NCBI RefSeq assembly: GCF_003048905.1
Contig: NZ_PIRO01000001.1
Span: 1,145,208-1,209,207, forward strand
DNA length: 64,000 nucleotides
From: Campylobacter concisus
Lineage (GTDB): Bacteria > Campylobacterota > Campylobacteria > Campylobacterales > Campylobacteraceae
Direction of reading: 5' to 3'
Shown here: positions 1 through 8,642 of the stretch, one piece after another
Position numbering within the stretch: position 1 is the first letter of the stretch
How the letters are laid out: each line of letters opens with the position of its first letter
Translations under genes and position numbers: made by a program
Notes under the pieces: model-generated
Seen by the model: the letters and a program-made list of their open reading frames with translations, nothing else
What the model was told of the DNA's origin: nothing
The model's database searches: none

Positions 1-309
1 ATTGCTAAATCTTCTAATCGCAGTAGAAATCGCTGGTATAACACCAGTGCAAAAGCACATCCAATCGTTTTCAAAGCTAACATCATGACGCCTCTTCCAC
101 CAGCCTTTAATCGCTTCGTTCCACTCTTTTGGGATAAATGAGTAGCCAAAAACGCCATTATCAAGACGCTTTTGTAGGGCATTTAAAATTTCAGGTGCAG
201 CCTTAAAATCCATATCAGCAACCCACATTGGCAAAACATCGTTTTTTATTCGCCATTTTGATGAGTTGGTGCCATCTCTGCTAATAAGCGTATCAAAATC
301 GTACTTCAT
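1..309 (-). CDS. PatB/MalY-family PLP-dependent C-S lyase (partial, N-terminal part)
   Basis: The minus strand reads an open frame from an ATG at 309 to the left edge, so only the first 103 residues are visible and the C-terminus lies outside the window. The N-terminus (MKYDFDTLISRDGTNSSKW) and the WVADMDF motif near residues 29-35 are typical of the PatB/MalY branch of fold-type I aminotransferases, which act as cystathionine beta-lyases releasing homocysteine or H2S from thioethers. The PLP lysine is not in the visible part. An AAAGG-like ribosome site precedes the ATG. It is divergent from the next gene. Family assignment is firm; the exact substrate is not. Confidence 0.85.
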   Translation of the reverse strand, partial: MKYDFDTLISRDGTNSSKWRIKNDVLPMWVADMDFKAAPEILNALQKRLDNGVFGYSFIPKEWNEAIKGWWKRRHDVSFENDWMCFCTGVIPAISTAIRRFSN

Positions 310-361
310 AGCTTTTCCTTAAAATAAAATTTTAAATCAATTATAACCCAAAAGATACTAA

Positions 362-367
362 TATAAT
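362..367 (+). promoter_or_regulatory. Candidate -10 box for the DIP1984-family gene
   Basis: TATAAT lies 41 bases before the start at 409, in the AT-rich gap between two divergent genes. Campylobacter sigma-70 promoters usually show a good -10 and a poorly conserved -35, which fits here. Confidence 0.5.
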
Positions 368-408
368 TTGAAATTTTCTCTCAATTTAATATTTCAAAAG
401 GAAAAATG

Positions 409-864
409 ATGAAATTAGCTCAGGCTCTCATTTTAAGAGCCGATACACAAAAACGTTTAGAGCAGCTAAAAGGTAGGTTGCTTGATAATGCAAAAATGCA
501 AGAAAATGAAAGACCTAGCGAAGATCCAAAGCTTCTTTTAAAAGAGCTTGATAGGCTAAGCGATGAGCTATTTAGACTGATCTTGGCTATAAATTTAACA
601 AACTCAAGTGCAAAACTTGAAGGCGTGAGTCTAACTGAAATGATCGCTAAAAAAGATACACTAAGCCAAAAAGCAAGCGTGCTTAGGGAATTTGCCAAAA
701 GCGCAAGCCAAAAGGTCGATCTTTACTCAAATAGCGAGATAAAAATTTTAAGTAGTGTTGATGTGGCTATGCTTCAAAAGCAAATAGACGAGCTATCCAA
801 AGAGATCAGAGAGCTAGATATGAAGCTGCAAGAGGCAAACTGGCAAGTTGATCTTGTAGAGTAA
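409..864 (+). CDS. DIP1984-family (septicolysin-annotated) protein
   Basis: A 151-residue, highly charged, mostly helical protein with no signal peptide or membrane segment. The opening (MKLAQALILRADTQKRLEQL) and the length match the DIP1984 family, often labelled septicolysin in Campylobacter without evidence of toxin activity. Two ATG codons stand in tandem at 406 and 409; the second is preferred because AAAAGGA then sits 6 bases upstream rather than 3. It is a single gene with its own -10 box, divergent from the PatB gene. Biochemical role unknown. Confidence 0.7.
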   Translation: MKLAQALILRADTQKRLEQLKGRLLDNAKMQENERPSEDPKLLLKELDRLSDELFRLILAINLTNSSAKLEGVSLTEMIAKKDTLSQKASVLREFAKSASQKVDLYSNSEIKILSSVDVAMLQKQIDELSKEIRELDMKLQEANWQVDLVE

Positions 865-1080
865 AATTTATGGTGGAAATATAGCTAAAGGCGAGTAAAA
901 AGAAAAATTTATTAGGCTTGCGGGGAGAGAGCAAAAGCTTAAATTTATCCCAGCAATTTAAAAAATGTATTCTTAAAAATAAATGTTACTACCACTTACT
1001 GATTTAGCTACGTTTTGGGTGGGTTTGGGGAAGATTAATCTTTATTATGTAAGATTTCATAAAATTTTAAAAGGAAATTT

Positions 1081-2223
1081 ATGAAACTTGATACCTTGAT
1101 CGTAAAAGGCATTGAAGCTAAAAATAATCCAAATAAAGCTGTCATTCCGCCTATTTTTTTAGCAAGTACATTTGTGCAAGATGATCTTGAAAATTTTCAA
1201 GAATTTGCATATTCGCGTGGTAGCAACCCAACCAAAAAAGCATTTGATGAAATTTTTGCAAAAGTTGAAGGCAGCAAATACGCTTTTAGTTTTGGCTCAG
1301 GCATGGCCGCGACAGCAGCTGCACTTAGCCTTATAAAAACGGGACAAAAGGTCCTACTAAATAGCAACGTTTATGGCGGCACTTATAGATATGTCACGAC
1401 TGTTTTTGAAAGCCACGGCATAAAGAGCGAATTTATAGATGATCTAAATTTTTTGAGCGAAGATGATATAAGTGACGATGTGGCAGCGATATTCATCGAA
1501 ACTCCGTCAAATCCTCTCTTAAGAGTGACAGATATCGCTAGAATTTCAAAGATCGCTCACAAAAAGGGTGCTCTAGTCATCGTGGATAACACATTTTTAA
1601 CGCCTTACTATCAAAAAGTGCTTGAGCACGGAGCTGACATCGTAGTCTATAGCGCTACAAAGTATATTGGTGGACACGCTGATGTGATCGCTGGTATCGT
1701 TACGCTAAACGATGATGCTTTGGCTGAGAAGATAAAATTTGCTAAAAACACGCTTGGTGGCATCATAAGCCCGATGGACGCATACTACCTAATACGTGGT
1801 CTTAAAACGCTTAGCGTTAGGTTTGACAGACAAACGCAAAATACACATAAAATCATCAAATTTTTAGAGAATAATGACGCCGTTAGCGTGGTGCATTTTG
1901 CCGGCTCATATAGCGAGCAAGAGGCAAAGATGCAAGCGGCTCAAGCAAGCGACATCGGCGCTCTTATCTCTTTTGAGCTCAATGAAAAATACGATGTAAA
2001 TAAATTTGTAAAATCGCTAGAAATTTTTGATCTAGCGGTAAGCCTTGGTGGAGTAGAAAGCCTTATCTGCAGGCCTGCAACGATGACGCATGAGGCATAT
2101 CCAAAAGAGGTGCTAGATAAGATTGGCATAAAACAAAACTTGCTTCGTTTAGCAATCGGTATCGAAAACGCTGATGATCTAATAGCAGATCTTGATCAAG
2201 CATTTAAAAAAGCAAAAAAATAA
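1081..2223 (+). CDS. Trans-sulfuration PLP enzyme (cystathionine gamma-synthase/lyase family)
   Basis: A 380-residue Cys/Met metabolism PLP enzyme. Visible are the cofactor-contacting YSRGSNPT segment (44-51), the phosphate-binding FGSGMAA (71-77), the D169 region (VDNTF) and the Schiff-base lysine K194 in SATKYIGGHAD. The family makes cystathionine from activated homoserine and cysteine, or cleaves cystathionine or methionine; sequence alone does not separate these. An AAAAGGAAATTT ribosome site precedes the ATG. With the PatB-type lyase at 1-309 it would give a cysteine-to-homocysteine route, and thiol peroxidase follows 14 bases later, so the two probably form one transcript. Confidence 0.85.
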   Translation: MKLDTLIVKGIEAKNNPNKAVIPPIFLASTFVQDDLENFQEFAYSRGSNPTKKAFDEIFAKVEGSKYAFSFGSGMAATAAALSLIKTGQKVLLNSNVYGGTYRYVTTVFESHGIKSEFIDDLNFLSEDDISDDVAAIFIETPSNPLLRVTDIARISKIAHKKGALVIVDNTFLTPYYQKVLEHGADIVVYSATKYIGGHADVIAGIVTLNDDALAEKIKFAKNTLGGIISPMDAYYLIRGLKTLSVRFDRQTQNTHKIIKFLENNDAVSVVHFAGSYSEQEAKMQAAQASDIGALISFELNEKYDVNKFVKSLEIFDLAVSLGGVESLICRPATMTHEAYPKEVLDKIGIKQNLLRLAIGIENADDLIADLDQAFKKAKK

Positions 2224-2237
2224 TAAAGGAGATAGAT

Positions 2238-2762
2238 ATGGCAACTACAAAATTTAAAGGTAGTGAGGTAAATTTAAGTGGAAATGAGCTATTTGTAGGC
2301 TCTTATGCGCCTGAAGCAAAAGTCGTAGCGCAAGATCTTAGCGAGTTTAGCGTAGGCGGAAATAATGGCGTAGAAGTACTTGTTTGCTTACCATCACTTG
2401 ATACTGGAGTTTGCGCAGCAGAGGCTCGTAAATTTAACGAAAAAGTAGCTGGCAAACATGGTGTAAAACTTAGCATCATCTCAAATGATTTGCCATTTGC
2501 GATGGGGAGATTTTGCACGACTGAAGGCATAGCAAATTTACATGTTGGAAGCGACTTTAGATACGGAGAATTTGCTAAAAACTATGGCGTTTTAATGAAC
2601 GATGGCCCACTAAAAGGACTACTTGCAAGAGCGGTATTTGTCATCAATGATGGCGTAATAATTCACAAACAAATCGTCCCTGAAGTGACAGAAGAGCCAA
2701 ACTACGATGCTGTATTTGATGCTATTAAAAGTAGCGGTAGTTGCGGTTGTGGCTGCCATTAA
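2238..2762 (+). CDS. tpx: Thiol peroxidase, atypical 2-Cys peroxiredoxin
   Basis: A 174-residue Tpx that reduces hydroperoxides in the cytoplasm with thioredoxin as electron donor. The peroxidatic cysteine is C59 in the TGVC context and the resolving cysteine is C93 in RFC, the spacing expected of Tpx. An extra C50 lies nearby. The protein ends in a tail with C169, C171, C173 and H174 alternating with glycine, which standard Tpx proteins of about 165 residues lack. It follows the PLP enzyme at 14 bases with ribosome site AAAGGAGA and ends at a long inverted repeat. Confidence 0.95.
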   Translation: MATTKFKGSEVNLSGNELFVGSYAPEAKVVAQDLSEFSVGGNNGVEVLVCLPSLDTGVCAAEARKFNEKVAGKHGVKLSIISNDLPFAMGRFCTTEGIANLHVGSDFRYGEFAKNYGVLMNDGPLKGLLARAVFVINDGVIIHKQIVPEVTEEPNYDAVFDAIKSSGSCGCGCH

Positions 2763-2770
2763 AAAAGGTG

Positions 2771-2801
2771 TTATCTAAGCATCTATTTGATGCTTAGATA
2801 A
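2771..2801. terminator. Bidirectional terminator between tpx and rnhB
   Basis: A perfect 13-bp inverted repeat (2771-2783 with 2789-2801) around a 5-base loop lies between two convergent genes. On the minus strand the hairpin is followed by CACC and a T run, so it suits termination of rnhB transcripts best; the plus side has only a weak T-rich flank. Confidence 0.75.
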
Positions 2802-2807
2802 TTAATC

Positions 2808-3359
2808 TTAGTCAAATAGAGATTTTTCAAAAGATTTTACTACAAAGCTTTTTCTATGAAGGCTTGAATAGCCAAACTTGGCAATGGCATCTAGGTGAGC
2901 CTTTGTGCCGTATCCTTTGTGCCCAGCAAAGCCATACTTTGAGTAAATTTTATCCCAGCCTTTCATCAAACTGTCACGACTAACTTTTGCTAATATGCTA
3001 GCAGCGCTTACCCCAGCGACTTTGCTGTCAGCTTTTATCATCGTTGTGATACCAACGCCATAGTCTAAATTTCCATCATAAATGATCTCAAAGTCCTTAA
3101 AATGCGCCTTAAAAATTTTGAGCGCTCGTCTTAAGCACTCGCTTAGCCCAAGTTCGTCTATTTGCGCATTCGAGAAGTAGATGATGAGAAAATTTGAGCT
3201 TTTTATGATCTCTTTAAAAAGCTCCTCACGCTTTTTTGCGGTTAGTTTTTTGGAGTCGTTTAGACCTGAAATTTCTTTATTAAGCACGCAGGCCGCTACG
3301 CTTAAAGGCCCAGCTAAAGCCCCACGTCCAGCCTCATCTATGCCACAAATTTTTGCCAT
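2808..3359 (-). CDS. rnhB: Ribonuclease HII
   Basis: A 183-residue RNase HII that cleaves the RNA strand of RNA-DNA hybrids and removes misincorporated ribonucleotides. It opens with the family signature GIDEAGRG, giving metal ligands D8 and E9; D95 (IIYDGN) and D111 (KADSKV) complete the acidic set. LNDSKKLT and [11 protein letters not shown] are further family blocks. The ATG overlaps the TAA of the upstream gene (TAATG at 3357-3361), so the two are translationally coupled. Confidence 0.95.
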   Translation of the reverse strand: MAKICGIDEAGRGALAGPLSVAACVLNKEISGLNDSKKLTAKKREELFKEIIKSSNFLIIYFSNAQIDELGLSECLRRALKIFKAHFKDFEIIYDGNLDYGVGITTMIKADSKVAGVSAASILAKVSRDSLMKGWDKIYSKYGFAGHKGYGTKAHLDAIAKFGYSSLHRKSFVVKSFEKSLFD

Positions 3360-4213
3360 TAAAGCCCGATTTCATCGCTAAAGTAAGGTCTTAGCTCATC
3401 AAGCGGCACGCTAATTTGCTCCTCATTTAAAAAGGTAAGCCCAAGTGGCGAAAGTACAAAATTTTCGCTAACACCTGCTGTTGCGAGGATTGCTTTTAGA
3501 TGAGGGTTGTTCATATCTTTAAAAATCTGCTTTAACTTTAGCCTTTTGTTGGTTTTAAGCAAGACGACATCGCAGCTAGTTTTGTTATTTTTATAGGTGC
3601 AGATGCTTTTTATTTTGTCATTTATATAGTAGATGTTATCTAGGCTCTCAAATTGGTTATTTGGCCATTTTTTACGCTCACTTTTTAGGTCATAAAGTGT
3701 CGAGAGTAATTTATTTTTATTTTTTTTAGCCGATTCTTTGGTAAATATGTCGTTGATGATAGCTTCGTATCTCGTGCCATTTGCTTCAGTCATTTGGATG
3801 CCAATATTTAGCATTTCATACTCTTTTTCTTTTTTGATAGTTGCATTATAGGCTTTGTTTTTAACGATTATTTTGCCCTTTAACTCTCCATTTTCATTTT
3901 TAACGTCTAAATTTATCTTATCAGATACAGCATTTAGCGATGAAATTTCACTGCTATTTTGCTCAAGATTACCTTTTTCGTAGTCGTATTTTGTACCATC
4001 AAAAAAGATATGTCCGCTTATCTTGGCCGGTACTTTAAAGCTCTTACTTTGCTTAAAATTTTCAAATTCATCTTTAAAATAGTTCATATAAACTTCAAAT
4101 TTTATACCATTTGCCTCACCAATAAATTTATAAAATTTTGCCCAGTTTTCGTGATTTATCTCATAGCCAAATAGGCCTACTATAAGTATAAAAATCCCAA
4201 TAAATGCTCTCAT
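3359..4213 (-). CDS. Exported protein with DUF3298/RsiV-like C-terminus, hypothetical
   Basis: A 284-residue protein with a short hydrophobic N-terminus (residues 1-17) that looks like a cleavable signal peptide, so it is probably periplasmic. The last 60 residues (LKLKQIFKD, then [20 protein letters not shown] and [13 protein letters not shown]) resemble the C-terminal module of DUF3298 proteins, found in RsiV and in many exported proteins of unknown role. The rest is lysine-rich and beta-like. It sits just upstream of rnhB and overlaps it by one base, probably an operon of convenience. I do not recognise a specific function. Confidence 0.6.
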   Translation of the reverse strand: MRAFIGIFILIVGLFGYEINHENWAKFYKFIGEANGIKFEVYMNYFKDEFENFKQSKSFKVPAKISGHIFFDGTKYDYEKGNLEQNSSEISSLNAVSDKINLDVKNENGELKGKIIVKNKAYNATIKKEKEYEMLNIGIQMTEANGTRYEAIINDIFTKESAKKNKNKLLSTLYDLKSERKKWPNNQFESLDNIYYINDKIKSICTYKNNKTSCDVVLLKTNKRLKLKQIFKDMNNPHLKAILATAGVSENFVLSPLGLTFLNEEQISVPLDELRPYFSDEIGL

Positions 4214-4282
4214 GTCCGTCCTTTATAGTTTTTTTGATTATAACTTCTTTACTTTAAGCTTTTAAAACAATAATCAAATAAA

Positions 4283-4300
4283 GGTTTAAATTTATAAACC
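4283..4300 (-). terminator. Weak terminator-like hairpin after the ATPase gene
   Basis: GGTTTA and TAAACC pair around a 6-base loop across the stop codon of the ATPase gene, followed on the minus strand by TTTATTTG. The stem is short and AT-rich, so efficiency is doubtful. Confidence 0.35.
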
Positions 4301-5386
4301 TAGACTCCACCTAGAAAATGGCAAAATTTCGCATTTTATGCCCTCAAAGCTAAGCTCAGCTTGGTTTGCGACGCTAATTATTTGAAGCTTACTTACACCC
4401 AGCTCTTTTAAGCTTGCGTGGAGTTTTTTAAATTTCAAAAAGATGATCTCTGGTGCAGAAAACGGTACACAGATGATCGCAATCTTCCTTTTATTAAGGA
4501 AGAAATCAATCTCTTTTGTGTAGTAAAATTCATCTTTAAATTTAAGCAACTCGCAAAAAACGACATTTGCAAAGACAGCTAAAAAATCCTTTTTTAGGTA
4601 TAAAGCGTTACGAAGTGCAAAATTTGTAAAGTAGAGCTTTTTGCTCGTGCTGCTCTCATCTAAATTTGGTACTAATTCTATAAAGCCATTTTCATTAAGG
4701 CTGGCTACTGTGTTATAGACACTATCTTTTGAAATTTTCATCTGCTCTTTTAGGTTTTTGTAGATACCAAAAGTGCTAAGCACATCGTGGCATTTTTGAG
4801 CACATTCTTTTAAAATCGCAATGCTTTGCTCGCTTAAATTTGCTCTTAAGAGCTGCTGCAAGTGCGCTATAACCTCGCTAGAGTCTAAAAAAGCACTTGC
4901 TATCTCGTTGCCGTGAGCCAAAAAGTAGCTAAAAAGCAGGTCTTGGTCCAAATTTTTCTTAAAAAATAGTATAAATTCCTCGTAGTCGAGATAGTTTAAA
5001 TTTATGCGAGCAAAGCCGTCAATCGTGAGTGAAAATTCCTTGCTTGTAAGGATGATATTTTCAAGTGTTGCGCCCTTTAAAAAGCTTAAATTTATAAGAT
5101 CAGTGGCTTGTAAATTTTCAACCGCAAGAACCTTTATCTGAGTATTTTTTTCTAAAAAATCTTTTAAATTTGCTAAAAGCAAGGCTCTATCTATCCTTAG
5201 ATCGTCTAAATTTACATAAAGTCTCTCCTCGCTTTTATAATGGCTCAAAAACTCATAAACAAGGGCTGTTTTGCCACTTGAAATGGCGCCTATTATAAGC
5301 GTCTTTGGCGAGATGATTTCGTATTTTCTGGGGATAAATTTACTTGATTTAAGCGGCTGATTGTAATAAAGCTCTAATTGGTTCAT
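4292..5386 (-). CDS. AAA-type ATPase (AAA_14-like) with winged-helix region
   Basis: A 364-residue cytoplasmic protein. GAISSGKT at 33-40 is a Walker A loop; VNLDDLRID and KVLAVENLQ further on resemble the strands and Walker B region of AAA_14/DUF4143-type ATPases. Residues around 200-250 (SKDSVYNTVASLNENGFIEL) look like a winged helix-turn-helix, which this group often carries before a nuclease-like C-terminal part (FFLNKRKIAIICV). Function is unknown; such proteins are common in Campylobacter and sit near mobile or defence loci. It lies 44 bases after the restriction-modification gene on the same strand, probably co-transcribed. Confidence 0.65.
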   Translation of the reverse strand: MNQLELYYNQPLKSSKFIPRKYEIISPKTLIIGAISSGKTALVYEFLSHYKSEERLYVNLDDLRIDRALLLANLKDFLEKNTQIKVLAVENLQATDLINLSFLKGATLENIILTSKEFSLTIDGFARINLNYLDYEEFILFFKKNLDQDLLFSYFLAHGNEIASAFLDSSEVIAHLQQLLRANLSEQSIAILKECAQKCHDVLSTFGIYKNLKEQMKISKDSVYNTVASLNENGFIELVPNLDESSTSKKLYFTNFALRNALYLKKDFLAVFANVVFCELLKFKDEFYYTKEIDFFLNKRKIAIICVPFSAPEIIFLKFKKLHASLKELGVSKLQIISVANQAELSFEGIKCEILPFSRWSLGL

Positions 5387-5430
5387 TTTCTCCCCTTTGT
5401 AAGATGTATATGTAAATTTTTGCTATACCT

Positions 5431-8385
5431 TCAGAACCCCCCCCCCGTTATAAGTGCGATCTCGTCGCTCGTTAGTTCATAAAGCTCAAAAACAAGTTTG
5501 TCTATTTTTTCGTCACTTGCCTTGATTTTGTCGTTTAGCGCGTCGATATTTTCTTTGGCTTCTAGCTTTTCATCAAGATTTAAAGCAGACATGTGCTTCT
5601 CGTAAAGCTTGATTTTTCCATTGGCCTTTAAAATTTCATCGACCAAATTTATTATCTCGTTTGATAAATTTTCATTTTGTGGCGTGATTTGTGGGATAGG
5701 CAAAATTTCTAAGCGATTTATTTTTATTTCGCCTTCAAGTCCACCTCCGGCATAAAAAAAGTTGAAAATTTTATAAACACCTGTTGAATTTAAAAAAGCT
5801 AATAAAAATTTTAAATTTTCGCCAGTTATACAATATGCAGTATTGTCTGGAATATTATTATTTGTATCGTAAGCAAATTTTGGGCTTTGCACAATTCTGG
5901 CACATAAAATTTTCTCTTTTTCGAATTCATCCAGATATGCGCAGTTTCGCAGATTATAAGGAGTGGCTCCTTTATCAGAACGATTGGAAAGTTTCGGCTC
6001 AAATTTATCAAGATATAGTTTTAGCTTAGGAAAATTATCTATATTGATGCGAGGCTCGGTGCCATATCCATTATGGATGTTTATGAGCCACAGCCCAGCC
6101 CACTCATAGTCATAACGCTTTATATCTCGACCCCTTAAGATCGGTCTAATGAGCTTTTGCATCTGTTCTCTTTCGTCCCCAATGCAAGTGCTTAAAACTT
6201 TATCACGAGTGTCGCTATCGATAATGAAAGCTTCGTTTAGCCCAGTTTTAACACCATAATTAATATTTACACCCCAATCTTTTAATGGCTTTGCGACTTT
6301 TTCGATCTTGCTTTTTAGCTCAAATTTGCTGCTATCTAGGAAAGTGAAATTTGTTTCGTTTAGCGTGGATTGTGGTATTTGGATAAATTTTTGCGTTTTT
6401 AAATTTGTGGTGCTTGAAGCTAGGAAATTAAATTTTGAATTTTCACCGGCTCTTATTTTTTTAAAAATAGTAATCGCGCTATCTACGCTCGCGTCTTCAA
6501 AAACTTTAACCCCAGCAAAATCAATAATATGTGTTATTTGCGTATTTTCTAATATAAATTTACGTAAATTTTCACCATAGCTGGCGCGGAAAAATTTATT
6601 TGAACAAATAAAGCCTAAAAGCCCATTTTCTTTTAGATGTGTAATGCCAAGCTCATAAAAATATACAAACAAATCAGCCGTGCCGCTATAAACTTTATAT
6701 TTTTGTAGAGCTGGCTTTTGCTCTTTTATCGCCTCTTGTCTAACATAGGGAGGATTGCCGATAACGACATCAAATTTAAAGTCAAAAGGAAATTCTAAAA
6801 GCGAGTTTGCAGCTACTAAATTTTTACTAAGATCTGTCAAAACTCGTCCTTTTGCAGCTGTGCGGAGCCAAAGAGATAGTCTGGCGATCTCGACCGCATC
6901 GGCATTTATATCTACGCCGTAAAGGTTATTTTCTAAAATCGTGCTTTCTATATCGTAAAGTCCCAAGCCCTCGCCCTCATATACTTTGCGGTAAGTGTCT
7001 AATGCGCCATGCTCGCTAATGAGAAATTCTAAAGCTTGGTTTAAAAACGCACCAGAGCCACAAGCTGGATCAAGTATCTTAAGGGATAAGAGCCATTCGC
7101 GGTAAGCATAAATTTTGTCTTTGATCTCACTTTCTGCTTTGGTTAATTTTTTGGGATTTTTTGGTGCTAATAGCTCATTTAGATCAAGCCCTAGCTCATC
7201 TTTTTTAGCTTTACAAAGCGCACCAAGCGAATTTTCAACTATAAATTCTGTTATAAACTCTGGCGTATAAAATATGCCATCTTTTTTACGTTTACTCTGT
7301 TTGGCATCAAATTCATTACCATTTATTTGCGCATTTAGCTCTTCAAGGTCGTTTAGTGAGCTTTCAAAGATATGTCCTAGGATATTTACACCGATGTCGC
7401 TTAAAAAGTCATAGTCACTTAAAAACTGCGCTTCAAGCACGCTATCGTCTATCTTTAGCGCATCAAGCTCAGTATCTGTGGCAAAAAGACCGCCATTATA
7501 GCGTTTGATATCAAGACGTTCACTACCTTCATCAATGGCTTTAAAGTAAATTTTGTAAAAGTCATAAAAGCTTAGCTCAGTAACTTGGTTTTGAAATTTA
7601 TCTTTTATCTCGGCTATCGTGCGAAGCCTTAGTAGTCCGCGGTCTTCTGCAAATAGTATGAAAACAAACCTGTCGCATAGTTTTTGAGTTAGGCTTAAAA
7701 GCCTATTTTTATCAATGCTAGTATTGTTTTTGCAAATATTTTTAAAAAGAGTGAGTCTAAATGCGCTAAAGTCTTTATAAAATTTGTTTGAAATTTCACG
7801 CTCGTGAGTGGCAAATTTCTCTTTTAGCTTTAGCGGCAGATCCGTGCTAATGCTCTCAAAGCTAAGCAGTAAATGAAGTCTTTTAAACTCGTCAAAGCTT
7901 GCCGTAAGAAGGTCAAATTTTTCAAATGTTGTTTTATTGCCGATGTAAAAGCGCAGTTCATTAAAATTTGAAACAACGACATATTTGGCATTTTCATGCG
8001 AGATAAAATAGCGAAAGGCTTGATCTACCGGGCTAAGCTCGCGGTTGGACGGAGTTTTATCAAGATGCTGTGTGGTCTGATCTTTTAGCTCGATCACGCA
8101 TCTAACTTCGCCATTTATCAGTATCGCCCCGTCTGCTTTTTTGCCGTCAGTTTCGTTCTTTTTCTCACGTTCAAGATTGAAATTTGTAGGATTAGTAGTG
8201 TCCAAAGTGTAGCCAAGGCAGTTTTCAAAGATATCTTTTAGAAACTGCGTTTGAAATTTCTCTTCTTTGAAGCTCTTAATGTCGCTAGCTTTTGTCTGAT
8301 ATGTTTGTAAATTTACATAACGCTTTTTAAGCTTCTCCTCGTCTTGTTCTTGAGTTAATAAGAATTTTGTATTAAAGATCGGCAT
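5431..8385 (-). CDS. Type IIG restriction-modification enzyme (Eco57I/TaqI-like single chain)
   Basis: A 984-residue fused nuclease, N6-adenine methyltransferase and specificity protein. Near the N-terminus D85 and E99-L-K101 form a PD-(D/E)xK nuclease core. AdoMet-binding motif I (LDPACGSGAFL) lies near residue 435 and catalytic motif IV (NPPYVRQE) near 543. The C-terminal third (GGGLEGEIKINRLEILPIPQ) resembles the TaqI-type target recognition domain. One chain would both cut and methylate DNA and choose its site. The gene ends inside a G10 tract, so its C-terminus can vary by slippage. The AAA-type ATPase follows 44 bases downstream; the S10 operon is divergent upstream. The recognition sequence cannot be read from here. 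Confidence 0.9.
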   Translation of the reverse strand: MPIFNTKFLLTQEQDEEKLKKRYVNLQTYQTKASDIKSFKEEKFQTQFLKDIFENCLGYTLDTTNPTNFNLEREKKNETDGKKADGAILINGEVRCVIELKDQTTQHLDKTPSNRELSPVDQAFRYFISHENAKYVVVSNFNELRFYIGNKTTFEKFDLLTASFDEFKRLHLLLSFESISTDLPLKLKEKFATHEREISNKFYKDFSAFRLTLFKNICKNNTSIDKNRLLSLTQKLCDRFVFILFAEDRGLLRLRTIAEIKDKFQNQVTELSFYDFYKIYFKAIDEGSERLDIKRYNGGLFATDTELDALKIDDSVLEAQFLSDYDFLSDIGVNILGHIFESSLNDLEELNAQINGNEFDAKQSKRKKDGIFYTPEFITEFIVENSLGALCKAKKDELGLDLNELLAPKNPKKLTKAESEIKDKIYAYREWLLSLKILDPACGSGAFLNQALEFLISEHGALDTYRKVYEGEGLGLYDIESTILENNLYGVDINADAVEIARLSLWLRTAAKGRVLTDLSKNLVAANSLLEFPFDFKFDVVIGNPPYVRQEAIKEQKPALQKYKVYSGTADLFVYFYELGITHLKENGLLGFICSNKFFRASYGENLRKFILENTQITHIIDFAGVKVFEDASVDSAITIFKKIRAGENSKFNFLASSTTNLKTQKFIQIPQSTLNETNFTFLDSSKFELKSKIEKVAKPLKDWGVNINYGVKTGLNEAFIIDSDTRDKVLSTCIGDEREQMQKLIRPILRGRDIKRYDYEWAGLWLINIHNGYGTEPRINIDNFPKLKLYLDKFEPKLSNRSDKGATPYNLRNCAYLDEFEKEKILCARIVQSPKFAYDTNNNIPDNTAYCITGENLKFLLAFLNSTGVYKIFNFFYAGGGLEGEIKINRLEILPIPQITPQNENLSNEIINLVDEILKANGKIKLYEKHMSALNLDEKLEAKENIDALNDKIKASDEKIDKLVFELYELTSDEIALITGGGF
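5437..5446 (-). repeat. G10 homopolymer tract, candidate phase-variable repeat
   Basis: Ten consecutive G on the coding strand within the last codons of the restriction-modification gene. Homopolymeric G runs of 8 or more are established contingency loci in Campylobacter, where slippage changes the reading frame. Here ten G give a tail of Gly-Gly-Gly-Phe and stop; other lengths give different tails. Confidence 0.8.
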
Positions 8386-8494
8386 CTTTTCTCTTTAAAA
8401 TTTTAATTTCTTGGAATCTTATCTTTTTAAATTTTATATCTTCCTTATTAAAAGGAAATAATTAATCAAAATTCATCAAAAAATAACGTTTTTC

Positions 8495-8524
8495 TTGACA
8501 ACTATAATAGCTTTTTTGTAAAAT
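8495..8524 (+). promoter_or_regulatory. Candidate promoter of the S10 operon
   Basis: TTGACA at 8495-8500 and TAAAAT at 8519-8524 are 18 bases apart, a near-consensus sigma-70 promoter. A start about 7 bases further on would place the 5' end of the transcript at the first strand of the leader stem. Confidence 0.6.
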
Positions 8525-8530
8525 CGCGTT

Positions 8531-8619
8531 CTCTTTACGAAAAGACAAGCGTCTTTGCTCGTACGATCGCTTGATCCTATGCGGGTTATTTTGATGTAAA
8601 GAGGTCGCGAGTTTGCGAC
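8531..8619 (+). promoter_or_regulatory. Structured 5' leader of the S10 operon (candidate autoregulatory RNA)
   Basis: CTCTTTAC (8531-8538) pairs with GTAAAGAG (8596-8603) and encloses a perfect hairpin AAAGAC-AAGC-GTCTTT (8541-8556) and a weaker stem region, giving a possible three-way junction. A further hairpin GTCGC/GCGAC (8604-8619) lies just before the rpsJ ribosome site. Ribosomal operons are commonly controlled by proteins binding such leaders; the ligand here (perhaps L4, encoded third) is inference. Confidence 0.5.
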
Positions 8620-8642
8620 AAGTTCTTTTTAAAGGAAAACAC

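Noticed and set aside
865..1080. Possible small gene or riboswitch in the 216-base gap before the PLP enzyme
   Set aside because: No frame with a ribosome site and no convincing paired structure was seen; a SAM-riboswitch pattern was not recognised.
8495..8508. TTGACA followed after 2 bases by TATAAT as a promoter
   Set aside because: The spacing is impossible for sigma-70; TTGACA with TAAAAT 18 bases later is the workable pair, though TATAAT could be used with another upstream element.
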